DNA of 64,000 nt from an uncultured Candidatus Melainabacteria bacterium (lineage in GTDB: Bacteria; Cyanobacteriota; Vampirovibrionia; Gastranaerophilales; Gastranaerophilaceae): NCBI GenBank assembly GCA_934718085.1, contig CAKUZL010000001.1, forward strand, positions 310,001-374,000, in the 5' to 3' direction. Both the position numbers and the translations under genes were made by a program. How positions within the stretch are numbered: the first letter of the stretch is position 1; every line of letters starts with the position of its first letter. Of the stretch, positions 16,379 through 25,228 are shown in pieces. The notes below the pieces were generated by a model. The model was not told the DNA's origin. It saw nothing but the letters and a program-made list of their open reading frames with translations, and did no database searches.

Positions 16379-19244
16379 ACCATCCTTTAACCCAATTTAC
16401 TCCTGAATTCCAGACGTTTGCTGCTTCTGCTTTAAAAGTTTGAACATTTGTTCCCAGGTTGTTGTAGGCGGTTCTTACATTACCTATGCCGGATATTATA
16501 TTTCCTACGGTAGTTTTGACGGTATTACAAGTGTTTACCACGGCTGTCACAACGTTGTTCCCGGCAGTAACTACTCCGGAGAATAATCCGGGTTTGGGTG
16601 CTGCAGGAGCAGGTGTAGGAGCCGGAGTAATATTTTCGTATTCAAATCCGTTGTTACCAACAGTTGAATCAGTTTTATATCTGAATTTATTAGTTGTCGT
16701 AACCCCGTTTACGGTTTCCGAAACTTCTATTTCATCGACCAAATATTTGCTTTGTACTTGTTTTCCGTTTATTGTTTCCGTGACAGGAGTTTCAACTTGA
16801 CCGACTTTCGTAAATTTCTTGTTCCCGACAGTAAAACTTTCATTTACGTTTGTCATTTCAATTTTAAGTTGCAGATCTTTTCCGACAACCAAAGGTTGTG
16901 ATTGCTGTATAGGTACTTGTTTAACAAGGGTATATGTTCCGTTTTTGTTATCGATATAGTCATATTGTGTACCGTTTATTTCGATTTCGGTATCAGAAAT
17001 TTTTGTACATTTGTTAATTTTAGCTGATCCCGGAGGAGCGGGTAATTCTACACTTTCGCCGGGCTTTGCATTTAAAAGTCTTTCCGAAAAAGGTGTTTTC
17101 TGTGATTTGGCATAATTGAACCGGCTGTCTGCAAGACTTATATCCAAAGTGGATGCTCTCGGTGTTGTCGGCGTTGGTGCTACAGGTTCGTAAGTACCGA
17201 CTCCGTTATCAATTTTTGTTAATCGATATTTTTGAGACGGTGCTCCGGGTATCTTGTATTCCACAATACCGTTTTCTAATACCGTGACGGTTCCTTTTCC
17301 GCTTCCGTTTACTTCTATTGCTGTGCCCTTTGGAACTACCGACGTGTCGGTCAATTCAATACATGTTTTCCCTCCTTGTAGAAATTTGAATTCTCCCGTC
17401 ACTGCAGGTTTCACATTTTCGCTTATAACGTTTCCTTTACTGTCAAAAATTCTTGTATATCTGTTGTTTCCTTCTCTTGAAAGTACTTCGAATTGTCCCT
17501 TCGTGTTTGTCTGAGCGTAACTGATATTTTCATTTTGATAACATTTGTTTCCTTTTATTGATTGAGGTAATTCTTTTATAGGTGTTTGGAAATTTCTACT
17601 TTTTACGGGAGTTGCTATACCGGACAGAGTTCCAGTAAACTTACCGGCATTATGAGCTTCTATAACATCATAATTGTCAATGCCTTTTGTCATAATCTGT
17701 CCGACTGAGTTAGTGCCAAATCCGATTTCGTAACCGACTAAAGCGCCTTCTGCTTTTGATAAACACCAGTTAGCTGCAGGACTCTTTGATCCGATTCCGT
17801 CAATAACACCGGTTACGAATTTTCCTGCTTTTGTGTTACCAATGGTGCTGTTCAAAAATTTATTTTGAGCGCCTATTATATTCGGAGCATATTGCATTGT
17901 AGCAAGGTTAACACCAAGCAATACCGTGTCTTTATACATGTCTTCGCTTCCCAGATAGTTTTGGTCGCTGCTTGTTTGAGCGCCGGAACCTAAATTTTGT
18001 ATATAGTGATTTGTTCCTCCCTGCATATATTGACCAAGTGCCGTTTCGAGACCAATTGCAACCTTTGTTCCCGTTGCTAATGTAGTTGCTCCGGCTGCAG
18101 TACTGGCGGGGGCAAGAAATCCTCCTGTTGCAAGTGTTCCCAAAATCAACGCTGCGGTTGTTCCGTATCCGTCCCAAGAAGCATTGGACGCTTTGTAGTC
18201 GGATACTTTTTGAAGAGTGTCCTTGAGCATTTCGTCACCGGCTTCACCTTTATTAAGTGCATCCACGGTTTTTTCGAGGTTTTTTTCTGTTTCTTCTTCG
18301 GTGGTAGATCCGACGTGCCCACCTACCGCGTCTTTAATCTTGACAAAATAAGATTTTTCACGCGCGCCGCGATCGTTTTCAAAGTCTTCAACAGCCTTGT
18401 TTAAAATAATTGAGCGGGTGTTGGTCATATATTGACGCACTTCGTCATTATTTACCGCAGCGTCCATGAGCTTTTCTTTCATTGTCTTTATTTCATTGTT
18501 TAGTCCCTTTTTTACCTCTCTGATTTTAGCAATTTCTGCATCGTTAGTTTTAATGATATTTCTTTCTTCATTGTTCATAAGTTTTTTAGCTGTTTCTTGA
18601 TGATCATTTACTTTTTTTTGGTTTTCATTGTTTATTTGTTGGTAATGAGTCAGAGTCTTATCATCAAATTTTATAGTCTTGTCAGTGCTTGCTTTTTTAA
18701 AATGTTGTTTCTTTTCCGTTTTGAGTTCTTCTTTTGTCATTTTCTTGCCTTCGGCATTTTTGCCCCGAATTATATGCATTTCTCGTAATGCGTCGTTAGC
18801 TGCCGTAGCTGCTTTGCAGAGGGCTTCTTGTTGATATGCTGTTAATTCTGTTGTTTTGCTTTCTTCTTTCAGCTTATCTGCAAGTTTTTTGTTTAATTTG
18901 TATTTTTGTTCTGCTTCGGTATATTGCTTTGATGTTCTTGCAACATCTTTTTCACTTTGAGCGAGAGCATTGTTGAGCCCTTTGTACGCACTGTCTTTCA
19001 GCGAGTACAAAGTTGTGTTTTTATCGCGAAGCTTTTGAGCCATATCGTTCGCAGTTTTGAGAGTTTCTTCTTTTTCTTTAATGGCTTCATTGCTTTCAAT
19101 CCCGACGACTTGCTTTATTTCTTTTTGAAATATGTTTGCGTCAGGTTTTTTCAATGTTTTTTTAGGTTTGTTTTCTGTTGTTTCTAAGTCTTTAAGTGCA
19201 GTGCTTTGGCTTGTTGCCCCACCTTGATCTACTCTCATGCTCAT
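16365..19244 (-). CDS. Large protein with coiled coil, hydrophobic core and repeats, unknown function
   Basis: A 959-residue protein I cannot assign. The ATG has a GGGGAG site at the right distance. Residues about 30-320 are highly charged Lys/Glu-rich helices, probably coiled coil. Residues about 360-560 are Gly/Ala/Thr-rich and hydrophobic (GTTAALILGTLATGGFLAP and following), resembling a membrane-inserting or glycine-zipper region. Residues about 570-850 are beta-rich with NGTxY and KFxKVG motifs, then a Pro/Ala linker PAPTPAPAAPKP and a final amphipathic segment. No signal peptide is visible. Codon use is poorer in TCG/CGA than neighbouring genes. The organisation recalls secreted or pore-forming proteins, but this is only an impression. 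The gene is monocistronic. Confidence 0.8.
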   Translation of the reverse strand: MSMRVDQGGATSQSTALKDLETTENKPKKTLKKPDANIFQKEIKQVVGIESNEAIKEKEETLKTANDMAQKLRDKNTTLYSLKDSAYKGLNNALAQSEKDVARTSKQYTEAEQKYKLNKKLADKLKEESKTTELTAYQQEALCKAATAANDALREMHIIRGKNAEGKKMTKEELKTEKKQHFKKASTDKTIKFDDKTLTHYQQINNENQKKVNDHQETAKKLMNNEERNIIKTNDAEIAKIREVKKGLNNEIKTMKEKLMDAAVNNDEVRQYMTNTRSIILNKAVEDFENDRGAREKSYFVKIKDAVGGHVGSTTEEETEKNLEKTVDALNKGEAGDEMLKDTLQKVSDYKASNASWDGYGTTAALILGTLATGGFLAPASTAAGATTLATGTKVAIGLETALGQYMQGGTNHYIQNLGSGAQTSSDQNYLGSEDMYKDTVLLGVNLATMQYAPNIIGAQNKFLNSTIGNTKAGKFVTGVIDGIGSKSPAANWCLSKAEGALVGYEIGFGTNSVGQIMTKGIDNYDVIEAHNAGKFTGTLSGIATPVKSRNFQTPIKELPQSIKGNKCYQNENISYAQTNTKGQFEVLSREGNNRYTRIFDSKGNVISENVKPAVTGEFKFLQGGKTCIELTDTSVVPKGTAIEVNGSGKGTVTVLENGIVEYKIPGAPSQKYRLTKIDNGVGTYEPVAPTPTTPRASTLDISLADSRFNYAKSQKTPFSERLLNAKPGESVELPAPPGSAKINKCTKISDTEIEINGTQYDYIDNKNGTYTLVKQVPIQQSQPLVVGKDLQLKIEMTNVNESFTVGNKKFTKVGQVETPVTETINGKQVQSKYLVDEIEVSETVNGVTTTNKFRYKTDSTVGNNGFEYENITPAPTPAPAAPKPGLFSGVVTAGNNVVTAVVNTCNTVKTTVGNIISGIGNVRTAYNNLGTNVQTFKAEAANVWNSGVNWVKGWFSRS

Positions 19245-19256
19245 GTTTTTTCTCCC

Positions 19257-19900
19257 CTCTTAATACTCTCTCGTTTTTTTCTCTCTCTCTTGTAAGGTTG
19301 TATTGTTATCGTGTTTGTAAATATATAAAAACAATATACTTTTAAAAATTGCGTTTTTGTTGCCGGATTTTTATGCCGTTTTTGAAACAATGTTTTGAAA
19401 ACCTTGTTTTTACAGGTTTTTCCTTATCGGGATATGTTTACAAAACTTAATAAAATATATAAAAACAATATATTTTTTGGCAAAAATGAAGGTGTTTTTC
19501 TCATTTTAAGCATGCCCGATATATACTATGCCTCTTTCCTCCGCGCCCCCGGCATGCTCGGTGCTCCTTGCTCCCCGTTGTCTCTTTTGGGTTCCAAACA
19601 CTTGTTTTCGCCGGTTTTCGCGAGTTTCGCTCTTGCCGTCCCTTGCAAATCAACCGTCATTCCCGTTTTTGCCATATCCGTCCGTTGCCGAGTGTTCTCC
19701 GCGCCCCGGGCATGTCTCGGGCATGGTTATTCTCCCCCCCCCATTGCCGCCTCGTTTGCCGTTTTTCGTTTGACTTTTCGGACGCCGGCGGCAAATGTTT
19801 CGTGTCGTGTGCTGTTCGGACAACAACGCGGCGGGTTCGTTTCAACCTCTCGAACTTTTAATTTTCCCCGAAAATGCCCCCGAAAATTCCCCCGGCGAAG
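19257..19900. other. Spacer of 650 bases with repeats and no supported gene
   Basis: The left part is A/T-rich and contains two copies of a 19-base A/T-rich sequence at 19320-19338 and 19454-19472; the second lies within an AAAATATAT/ATATATTTT inverted repeat. The right part (19505-19780) is C-rich, carries GCATGCCCG, GGCATGCTCGG and GGGCATG motifs like those at 1088, and the phrase CTCCGCGCCCC twice. The ORFs here lack ribosome sites and have atypical composition. Confidence 0.6.
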
Positions 19901-19902
19901 GC

Positions 19903-19932
19903 TTTACAATTCGTCTCCGAAGGTAGTATCAT
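19903..19932 (+). promoter_or_regulatory. Promoter with start at the ATG of the AsmA-like gene
   Basis: TTTACA at 19903-19908 and TATCAT at 19927-19932 are 18 bases apart. The expected start is about 19939, the A of the start codon. Confidence 0.6.
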
Positions 19933-19938
19933 TGTTGT

Positions 19939-22587
19939 ATGAAAATTTTAGGGAAAGTTGTGCGGGTAATTTTGCTTGTCGTCGCGGCGGCGGTTGTTAC
20001 GGGATATTTCATTATCGTGTTTCTTTTGCCGAAATACCTTAATTCCGCGCATTTTGCGGGGCATCTCGACTCTTATCTTTCTCAAAATTTCGGGCTGAAT
20101 TATCGTTCCGAAGGAACGATTTTCACGGTGACACCGAAGCTGAAAATCTTCGCGAAAGCCTCGGAAATCGAGCTTTTAAACAGTTCGGGCGAGAAGGTCG
20201 CATTAATAGAAAATCTGAATTCGTCGTTTGCGGGGCTTCATCCGAAATCGTTTGATTTTTCGGCGAGCAACGTATTTGTCGACGCAAAACACCTTAAAAA
20301 GTCCGAGGGCAAAGGTTTTTCGTCAAAACCGATTTTGAAGTTTTTAAATTCTCTTGACGTAGAAACCTTGACAGTTCTGTTTTCCGGTGCAAACAACGAA
20401 GAATTTGCGGTAAACGTCAAAAATCTGCGGCTTCAAAAGTTATACGACATCTCCGTCTTGACGTTCGATGCCGCGTTGCGCTCAAGGCTTGTCAAAAACG
20501 GCATTTTTGCGGGAAAATCGGGCGGCATTGTTCTTTCCGACAAAAAAATCGTCGCGCAAAATCTGTCGGTATTTTTCGGCAGGCAAAAACTTTTGCTAAA
20601 CGGACTTATCGCCGATTCTCGAGGAAACAATGACCTGAAAATTACCGGAAAAAACATTTCGGTTCACGATTTTGAGGTGGCACTTGTTTATTTTTTGAAG
20701 CTTCGCAAAAAAGAAAAAGTTTTCATCGAGAATTTTTACGATTTTTCGGGGCTCATTGATGTCGATCTGAAATTCAAGAACAAAGGTCTTTTCGGGCATT
20801 GCATCGCAAAAAATTTGGCGGCGAAAACGGTTTTGTTCAACGTCCCTGCGTCGTTTAAAAAAGCCGATTTCGTGTTTGACGGAAAAACTCTGTCGTTGCA
20901 GGAATTCGGGATTTTGGGCAACGATAAAGTCTTCACGGCGTTTAAAACCGAAAATTTGTTCACGCCGGAGCTTACGACGAGCGGAACCGTTCAGTCCGCA
21001 TTAACGGCAAAAACCGTCGATAAATACGTTCCCGACGCGATTTTACAGGGGGTTGCGCACGCAAAAGTCGATTATTTCGTCAAGAACCACAAAATTACGG
21101 TCGATTATTCGCTTGATTTCGATAAGGGTTCGCAACTTTTTTACAAAAACGCCAATCTCGGGCTCAAAGACAAAAAACGCAAACTTAAGGTTCAAACATT
21201 CAAAGACGGAAACTCGCTCGATATCGTCTTTTACCGCTATTCCGCGTTCGAAAATTCTGCGTTCAAAGACATTGTGACCGGCAAAGGTCATTTCGAAAAA
21301 CAAAAAAATAAGTTCGCGTTGAAGTTTTTAACCTGCAAAACCAACGGCTTTGCGCCGGTCGCTCTGACGGGGTCGTTCGGCAAATTTGTCGACGGCGGAA
21401 TGTTTTCGGGCGATTTGTATTATTATCATCCCGCAAAAAGGCTCACCGGGAATTTTAAGGTTATAAATTCCCGTTACAAGCACTTTCGGCTTAAAGAAGC
21501 CGTGCTTTCCGCGGACAATTCGAATATGCAAATAAACGCGTTCGGAACTTTTTACCGCCAACCGTTTCGGTGTTCGCTCGTTGCACAAAACGATTTTGCG
21601 AACGACAAGGTCAATATTTACGACTTGGATTTGTATTTGGAAAAATTTATTATAAAAAACCGTTCCCATACCGCGAAAAAATTTCGTTTCGACGGTTCGC
21701 GCGATTTTTCGAACAAAATTCCTTCAAAAATCGCGGACAAGGTTTCGGATGTCGATATCACCGTCCACAATTGGAAAATCAAGGTTGATAAAATCGTGAA
21801 AAATCGAATAGTTTTCGAAAACATTTACTTTTTCGGAAACCTGAAAAACGATATTTTTACTTTTAAAACGGACAAAATAAAATTTGCCGGCGGAACACTT
21901 TATGCAAGCGGGCGATACGATTTCAAAACGTATTCGTCGCTGTTGGATTTTTATGCCGACGACATTGACTCAAACACCGTTGCCGACGTCGTTTTCAATC
22001 TTCCCGGTCAAATTTACGGAAAGGCGTCCGCAAAACTTCATGCAAAAACCTTTAACCACGCCGAAAAATTTCTCGCACACGCGGAATTTAACGTCAAAAA
22101 GGGTTATTTGCCGAAGCTCGGGAGTACGGAGTTTATGTTGAACAAAAAGCATCCGATAAAATTCACGGTGCAAAATCTCGTGAATATAGACATAACGCCC
22201 GAAAAAGCTTTTACTTCGGACATCAAAGGGTCGTTTGATTTGGACGGTTCAAACATGAAAAACATCAATCTGACTTCCGAACAAAAGTACCTTTCTTTCC
22301 TTATCGAGGGCGATTACGACATAAAATCGCAAAATACCCATTTCGACCTGTGGGGCAAATATAACATTCCGTCGGGACAAAAAATCAGAATTTTACACAT
22401 TCCGATATCCTGGATTATAAAATTTCTTTTACGCCCCGAACACACGTACGCGCTGTACAAACATAAATTCGATAAAGTTCCGCCGGTTCAAGCCCTCGAA
22501 AAGGACATAAGAACTTTCCGCGTAAAAGTCAACGGAAACATCAATTCTTCCGAAAACCTGAACGTAGAAATGAAAAGTATTTACTGA
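19939..22587 (+). CDS. AsmA-like envelope protein 1
   Basis: 882 residues with one N-terminal transmembrane helix (about 8-30) and a long extracytoplasmic part of repeating beta strands. The opening block (LPKYLNSAHFAGHLDSYLSQ, then a TPKLKI-type motif) and the alternating KxFDFSAS-style strands follow the AsmA N-terminal pattern, and the last 30 residues (FRVKVNGNINSSENLNVEMK) match the ends of the two other AsmA-like proteins here. Family members form lipid-carrying bridges between the inner and outer membranes. No ribosome site is visible and the promoter places +1 at the ATG, so the mRNA is probably leaderless. It is transcribed alone. Confidence 0.8.
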   Translation: MKILGKVVRVILLVVAAAVVTGYFIIVFLLPKYLNSAHFAGHLDSYLSQNFGLNYRSEGTIFTVTPKLKIFAKASEIELLNSSGEKVALIENLNSSFAGLHPKSFDFSASNVFVDAKHLKKSEGKGFSSKPILKFLNSLDVETLTVLFSGANNEEFAVNVKNLRLQKLYDISVLTFDAALRSRLVKNGIFAGKSGGIVLSDKKIVAQNLSVFFGRQKLLLNGLIADSRGNNDLKITGKNISVHDFEVALVYFLKLRKKEKVFIENFYDFSGLIDVDLKFKNKGLFGHCIAKNLAAKTVLFNVPASFKKADFVFDGKTLSLQEFGILGNDKVFTAFKTENLFTPELTTSGTVQSALTAKTVDKYVPDAILQGVAHAKVDYFVKNHKITVDYSLDFDKGSQLFYKNANLGLKDKKRKLKVQTFKDGNSLDIVFYRYSAFENSAFKDIVTGKGHFEKQKNKFALKFLTCKTNGFAPVALTGSFGKFVDGGMFSGDLYYYHPAKRLTGNFKVINSRYKHFRLKEAVLSADNSNMQINAFGTFYRQPFRCSLVAQNDFANDKVNIYDLDLYLEKFIIKNRSHTAKKFRFDGSRDFSNKIPSKIADKVSDVDITVHNWKIKVDKIVKNRIVFENIYFFGNLKNDIFTFKTDKIKFAGGTLYASGRYDFKTYSSLLDFYADDIDSNTVADVVFNLPGQIYGKASAKLHAKTFNHAEKFLAHAEFNVKKGYLPKLGSTEFMLNKKHPIKFTVQNLVNIDITPEKAFTSDIKGSFDLDGSNMKNINLTSEQKYLSFLIEGDYDIKSQNTHFDLWGKYNIPSGQKIRILHIPISWIIKFLLRPEHTYALYKHKFDKVPPVQALEKDIRTFRVKVNGNINSSENLNVEMKSIY

Positions 22588-22966
22588 TTTTTTGTCAATG
22601 CACTTTGGGATGGTTTTTCGAAATGTCGAATCTGTGCCGAGGCAGGGAAAATCGTGTGAAGGCGGCTCAACGTCGGAAGCGAATCGTCAGGGCGATGTGA
22701 GAGGAGAGTTTCTGTAAATCTGCGTGTGCGGCGGGTACGCGAGCGGTTGTCGAGACCGGGTTCGGCGGGTGAATTGCCTTTTCGACGTAACGGGTATGTT
22801 CTTTGTCGGCAAAATTTTCGGTGGCGGTTTCGCGGTGAAGAACGGTGTATTTCAAAATCTGCACGTCACGCGCTCTCGGGGGCGGTACTCTTTTTGTAAA
22901 ACTGTTTGCCTTGATGTGTAACGAAGCGGAGCGACGTCGGGGGGCGTTGCTCGGCGGGGTTTTGCG
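22588..22966. other. Spacer of 380 bases, nothing recognised
   Basis: It lies between two convergent genes and is fairly GC-rich. A 65-codon ORF on the minus strand (22667-22864) has no ribosome site. I found no tRNA, RNase P, SRP or tmRNA signature here. Confidence 0.5.
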
Positions 22967-25081
22967 TTACATCCTTTGCTGCATTTGAGTCATCGGTTGC
23001 ATCGGTTGTGCTCCGGGTGCGGTTTTGTAACGATTTACAAAAATCTCGGGCGAGTCAAGCTTTTTCATTGCCTGCATAACTCCGATTTTACCGGATTTCT
23101 TTTGAATGCTCGTCAGCCATCCTTGGAATGCGTACACCGCGGCGACAACTCCCGCGAAACCGCCTGCGATTACAAAAATTCCCGACTTTCTTAACGTCGG
23201 CATATCAAATATGCCTACTTTTTTTGCAAATTTTTGGAATTCTTCGGGAAGGTTTTTGGTTGCTTCTTCCTTTGCCAATCCTTTGAGGAACAGCACTTCC
23301 GTCGCCAAATCTCTTATGTATTTGACCAAAAATCCGCCTTTAAAGTGTTTGTCCATCGAGCCTTTAATGTTTTTCAAAACTTCGGGCAGTTCTTTTAATA
23401 TTTGTTCGGCGCTCGGGTTTTGAGAAACGTTCATTTGCTTGCTTAAATCCGGCAGTGCATCTTTCGCAAACGTTTCTATAATCTTGGCGGCGCTGTTTGT
23501 GATTTTTGTGTTTTTAGCGAGTTCTTCCGAATTCAGTTTGTTTAAATTTTTCAAAACATCTTTGTCGTTTTTGGCGACTTCGATAATTTTGTTTATTTCT
23601 TGTTTTATCGGTGAATCGTCTTTCAGAGCCCAATTCGAGAGTTTTTCGATAATTCCCGTAAACGGAATCCAACCTTGTTTTATTGCATGTATCATTCCTA
23701 ACGGTCCAAATATTGCGGAAAGGGTTGCCACTGTGCTCACGCCCTGCATTGCGAGCTGTGTTGCAGCTTCCGTGTTTTCCGAGTACTTTTGAGAATATTC
23801 GTCCATTTCTTCAAAAGCTTTGAAAACGTTTGATTGCAGGTTTTTTGCATCCGTCATCTGCTTTTCGCCGACTTGAACATTCTTTAATGCTGCGTTGAGT
23901 TTTTCGTTTTCTATAAATTCGTTATTCTTGTATTTTTTGTATTCTTTCAAATCCTTAAAATATTGCGGAATGAATGAGAAACATTTTGCAATCGCGTTTT
24001 GCTTTTTCGTTTCTCCCGTAACAGGTGCCGAATTTATGTCGTCTTCAGAATATGCGTAAAGCTTGGTCGGGTTTTCCAAAAGTTCTTTCCGCGCTTTAAA
24101 CCGCCCGATAGCCGCGGCTTGCTTTTGTTGTGCCGCTCCGATAAGCGTTATTCCGAGTCCCGCTAACAACCCCGGAATAAAGGCAGGCACTTTTTTCAGG
24201 ACGGGTATTATTTTTTGAAGTCCCCAAAATGCCGCTCCTCCGATGACGCTCGAAAATATTCCGGCTGTCTCGAAAACGTTTTCGACATCTTCCGAGTAAT
24301 CTTCCGCGGAGTTGTTGATTTTCTTCATTGTCTCAAGAATCAGCTCTTTGTCTTCTTTTCCCTGTTGAAGTTCTTCAGGCGTATAATTTCCCGCTTTCAG
24401 CGTTTCGTAATCGTCGTTTAAATCTTCCTGTTTTCGGTAGTTGTTGTATTCCGTAAATTCGTTTGTTACAAGCCCGTAAACATTTTTTATCGAGTCGATT
24501 TGTCCGCCGAATCCCGCACGGTTCATTCGGACAATATCGGGGTCGAGTTTTACGTTGTTTTTGTTTTGTTCTGCCTCCGCCGTTTGTTGTTCGTTGTACA
24601 GGACAAAGTTTCGTGCATCGTTCAACTCGTCTCGCCGAGCCTGATATCTTCCTACCCGTGATGCTTTTTTCTGAATGTGGTTTCCGAATAGAATGGATGC
24701 AACGGATAACACGACGGAAGGTGCAAACATAAATACCGACGTCGCAATCGGGTTTTTTTCCGCAAATTTTGCAAGTTTTTCGCATTTCCCCATTAAAAAT
24801 TGAGGTAAAACGGCAAAAACCGCGGCGACTCCTGCCGTAACGGCTTCCGTTGCCGCTTCCATGTCTTCGCAGTTGTTTTCGGACCTTGAATCCTGGATTT
24901 CACTCGCCCGAATTATCGCTTTCGCCTTTTTTGCCAAAAATTCCGCTTTATCCGGCGGCAAAGGCTTTGTCTGAGCCAAATATTCTTTCGCACGCGACCT
25001 TCTCGTTTGGTCTTTCTCCCAAACTTCGTACGGTTTCAGGTTTGTTTTTATGTCTTTCAGAGTCGCTATGTAGTCGCCCAT
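22967..25081 (-). CDS. Large membrane protein with three-fold internal repeat, unknown function
   Basis: I do not recognise the family. The ATG at 25081 (MGDYIATLKD) has AGGA eight bases before it; a TTG six bases upstream is in frame. The protein, about 704 residues, alternates charged helices with hydrophobic helical pairs. Three repeat units each begin with an E(D/N)xE-type motif (CEDMEAATEAV, YSEDVENVFETAG, YSENTEAATQLAM) and continue into two membrane-type segments; the first two end in GRYQARRDEL and GRFKARKELL. A fourth hydrophobic helix lies near residue 635. The C-terminus is Gln/Met/Pro-rich. Roughly seven membrane segments suggest an integral inner-membrane scaffold or channel, but no function can be claimed. 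Confidence 0.8.
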   Translation of the reverse strand: MGDYIATLKDIKTNLKPYEVWEKDQTRRSRAKEYLAQTKPLPPDKAEFLAKKAKAIIRASEIQDSRSENNCEDMEAATEAVTAGVAAVFAVLPQFLMGKCEKLAKFAEKNPIATSVFMFAPSVVLSVASILFGNHIQKKASRVGRYQARRDELNDARNFVLYNEQQTAEAEQNKNNVKLDPDIVRMNRAGFGGQIDSIKNVYGLVTNEFTEYNNYRKQEDLNDDYETLKAGNYTPEELQQGKEDKELILETMKKINNSAEDYSEDVENVFETAGIFSSVIGGAAFWGLQKIIPVLKKVPAFIPGLLAGLGITLIGAAQQKQAAAIGRFKARKELLENPTKLYAYSEDDINSAPVTGETKKQNAIAKCFSFIPQYFKDLKEYKKYKNNEFIENEKLNAALKNVQVGEKQMTDAKNLQSNVFKAFEEMDEYSQKYSENTEAATQLAMQGVSTVATLSAIFGPLGMIHAIKQGWIPFTGIIEKLSNWALKDDSPIKQEINKIIEVAKNDKDVLKNLNKLNSEELAKNTKITNSAAKIIETFAKDALPDLSKQMNVSQNPSAEQILKELPEVLKNIKGSMDKHFKGGFLVKYIRDLATEVLFLKGLAKEEATKNLPEEFQKFAKKVGIFDMPTLRKSGIFVIAGGFAGVVAAVYAFQGWLTSIQKKSGKIGVMQAMKKLDSPEIFVNRYKTAPGAQPMQPMTQMQQRM

Positions 25082-25170
25082 GCGCAATATCCTATACTTT
25101 TCACATGTTTATAAAGTATCCGAAACTCGATTATTTGCTTTTTTATTATCTGCGCTTCATAAAAATTTAC

Positions 25171-25195
25171 AAAAAAATACGGAGCGTGCTCCGTA
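25171..25195 (-). terminator. Terminator of the marR-emrA-emrB operon
   Basis: On the minus strand, TACGGAGC and GCTCCGTA form an eight-pair stem around two bases, followed by seven T residues. It lies about 35 bases after the emrB stop. Confidence 0.8.
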
Positions 25196-25228
25196 AGGTA
25201 TGATTCGCATATTTGAAAATGAACAATT

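Noticed and set aside
16114..16383. 89-codon open frame on the minus strand between the two direct repeats
   Set aside because: It begins inside the end of the 959-aa gene, has no ribosome site and an unconvincing composition. It may be a decayed duplicate of the gene's end but is not supported as a gene.
22667..22864. 65-codon minus-strand frame in the 380-base spacer
   Set aside because: GTG start with no ribosome site and no recognisable features.
22588..22966. Non-coding RNA such as RNase P, SRP or tmRNA
   Set aside because: None of the conserved core sequences is present on either strand.
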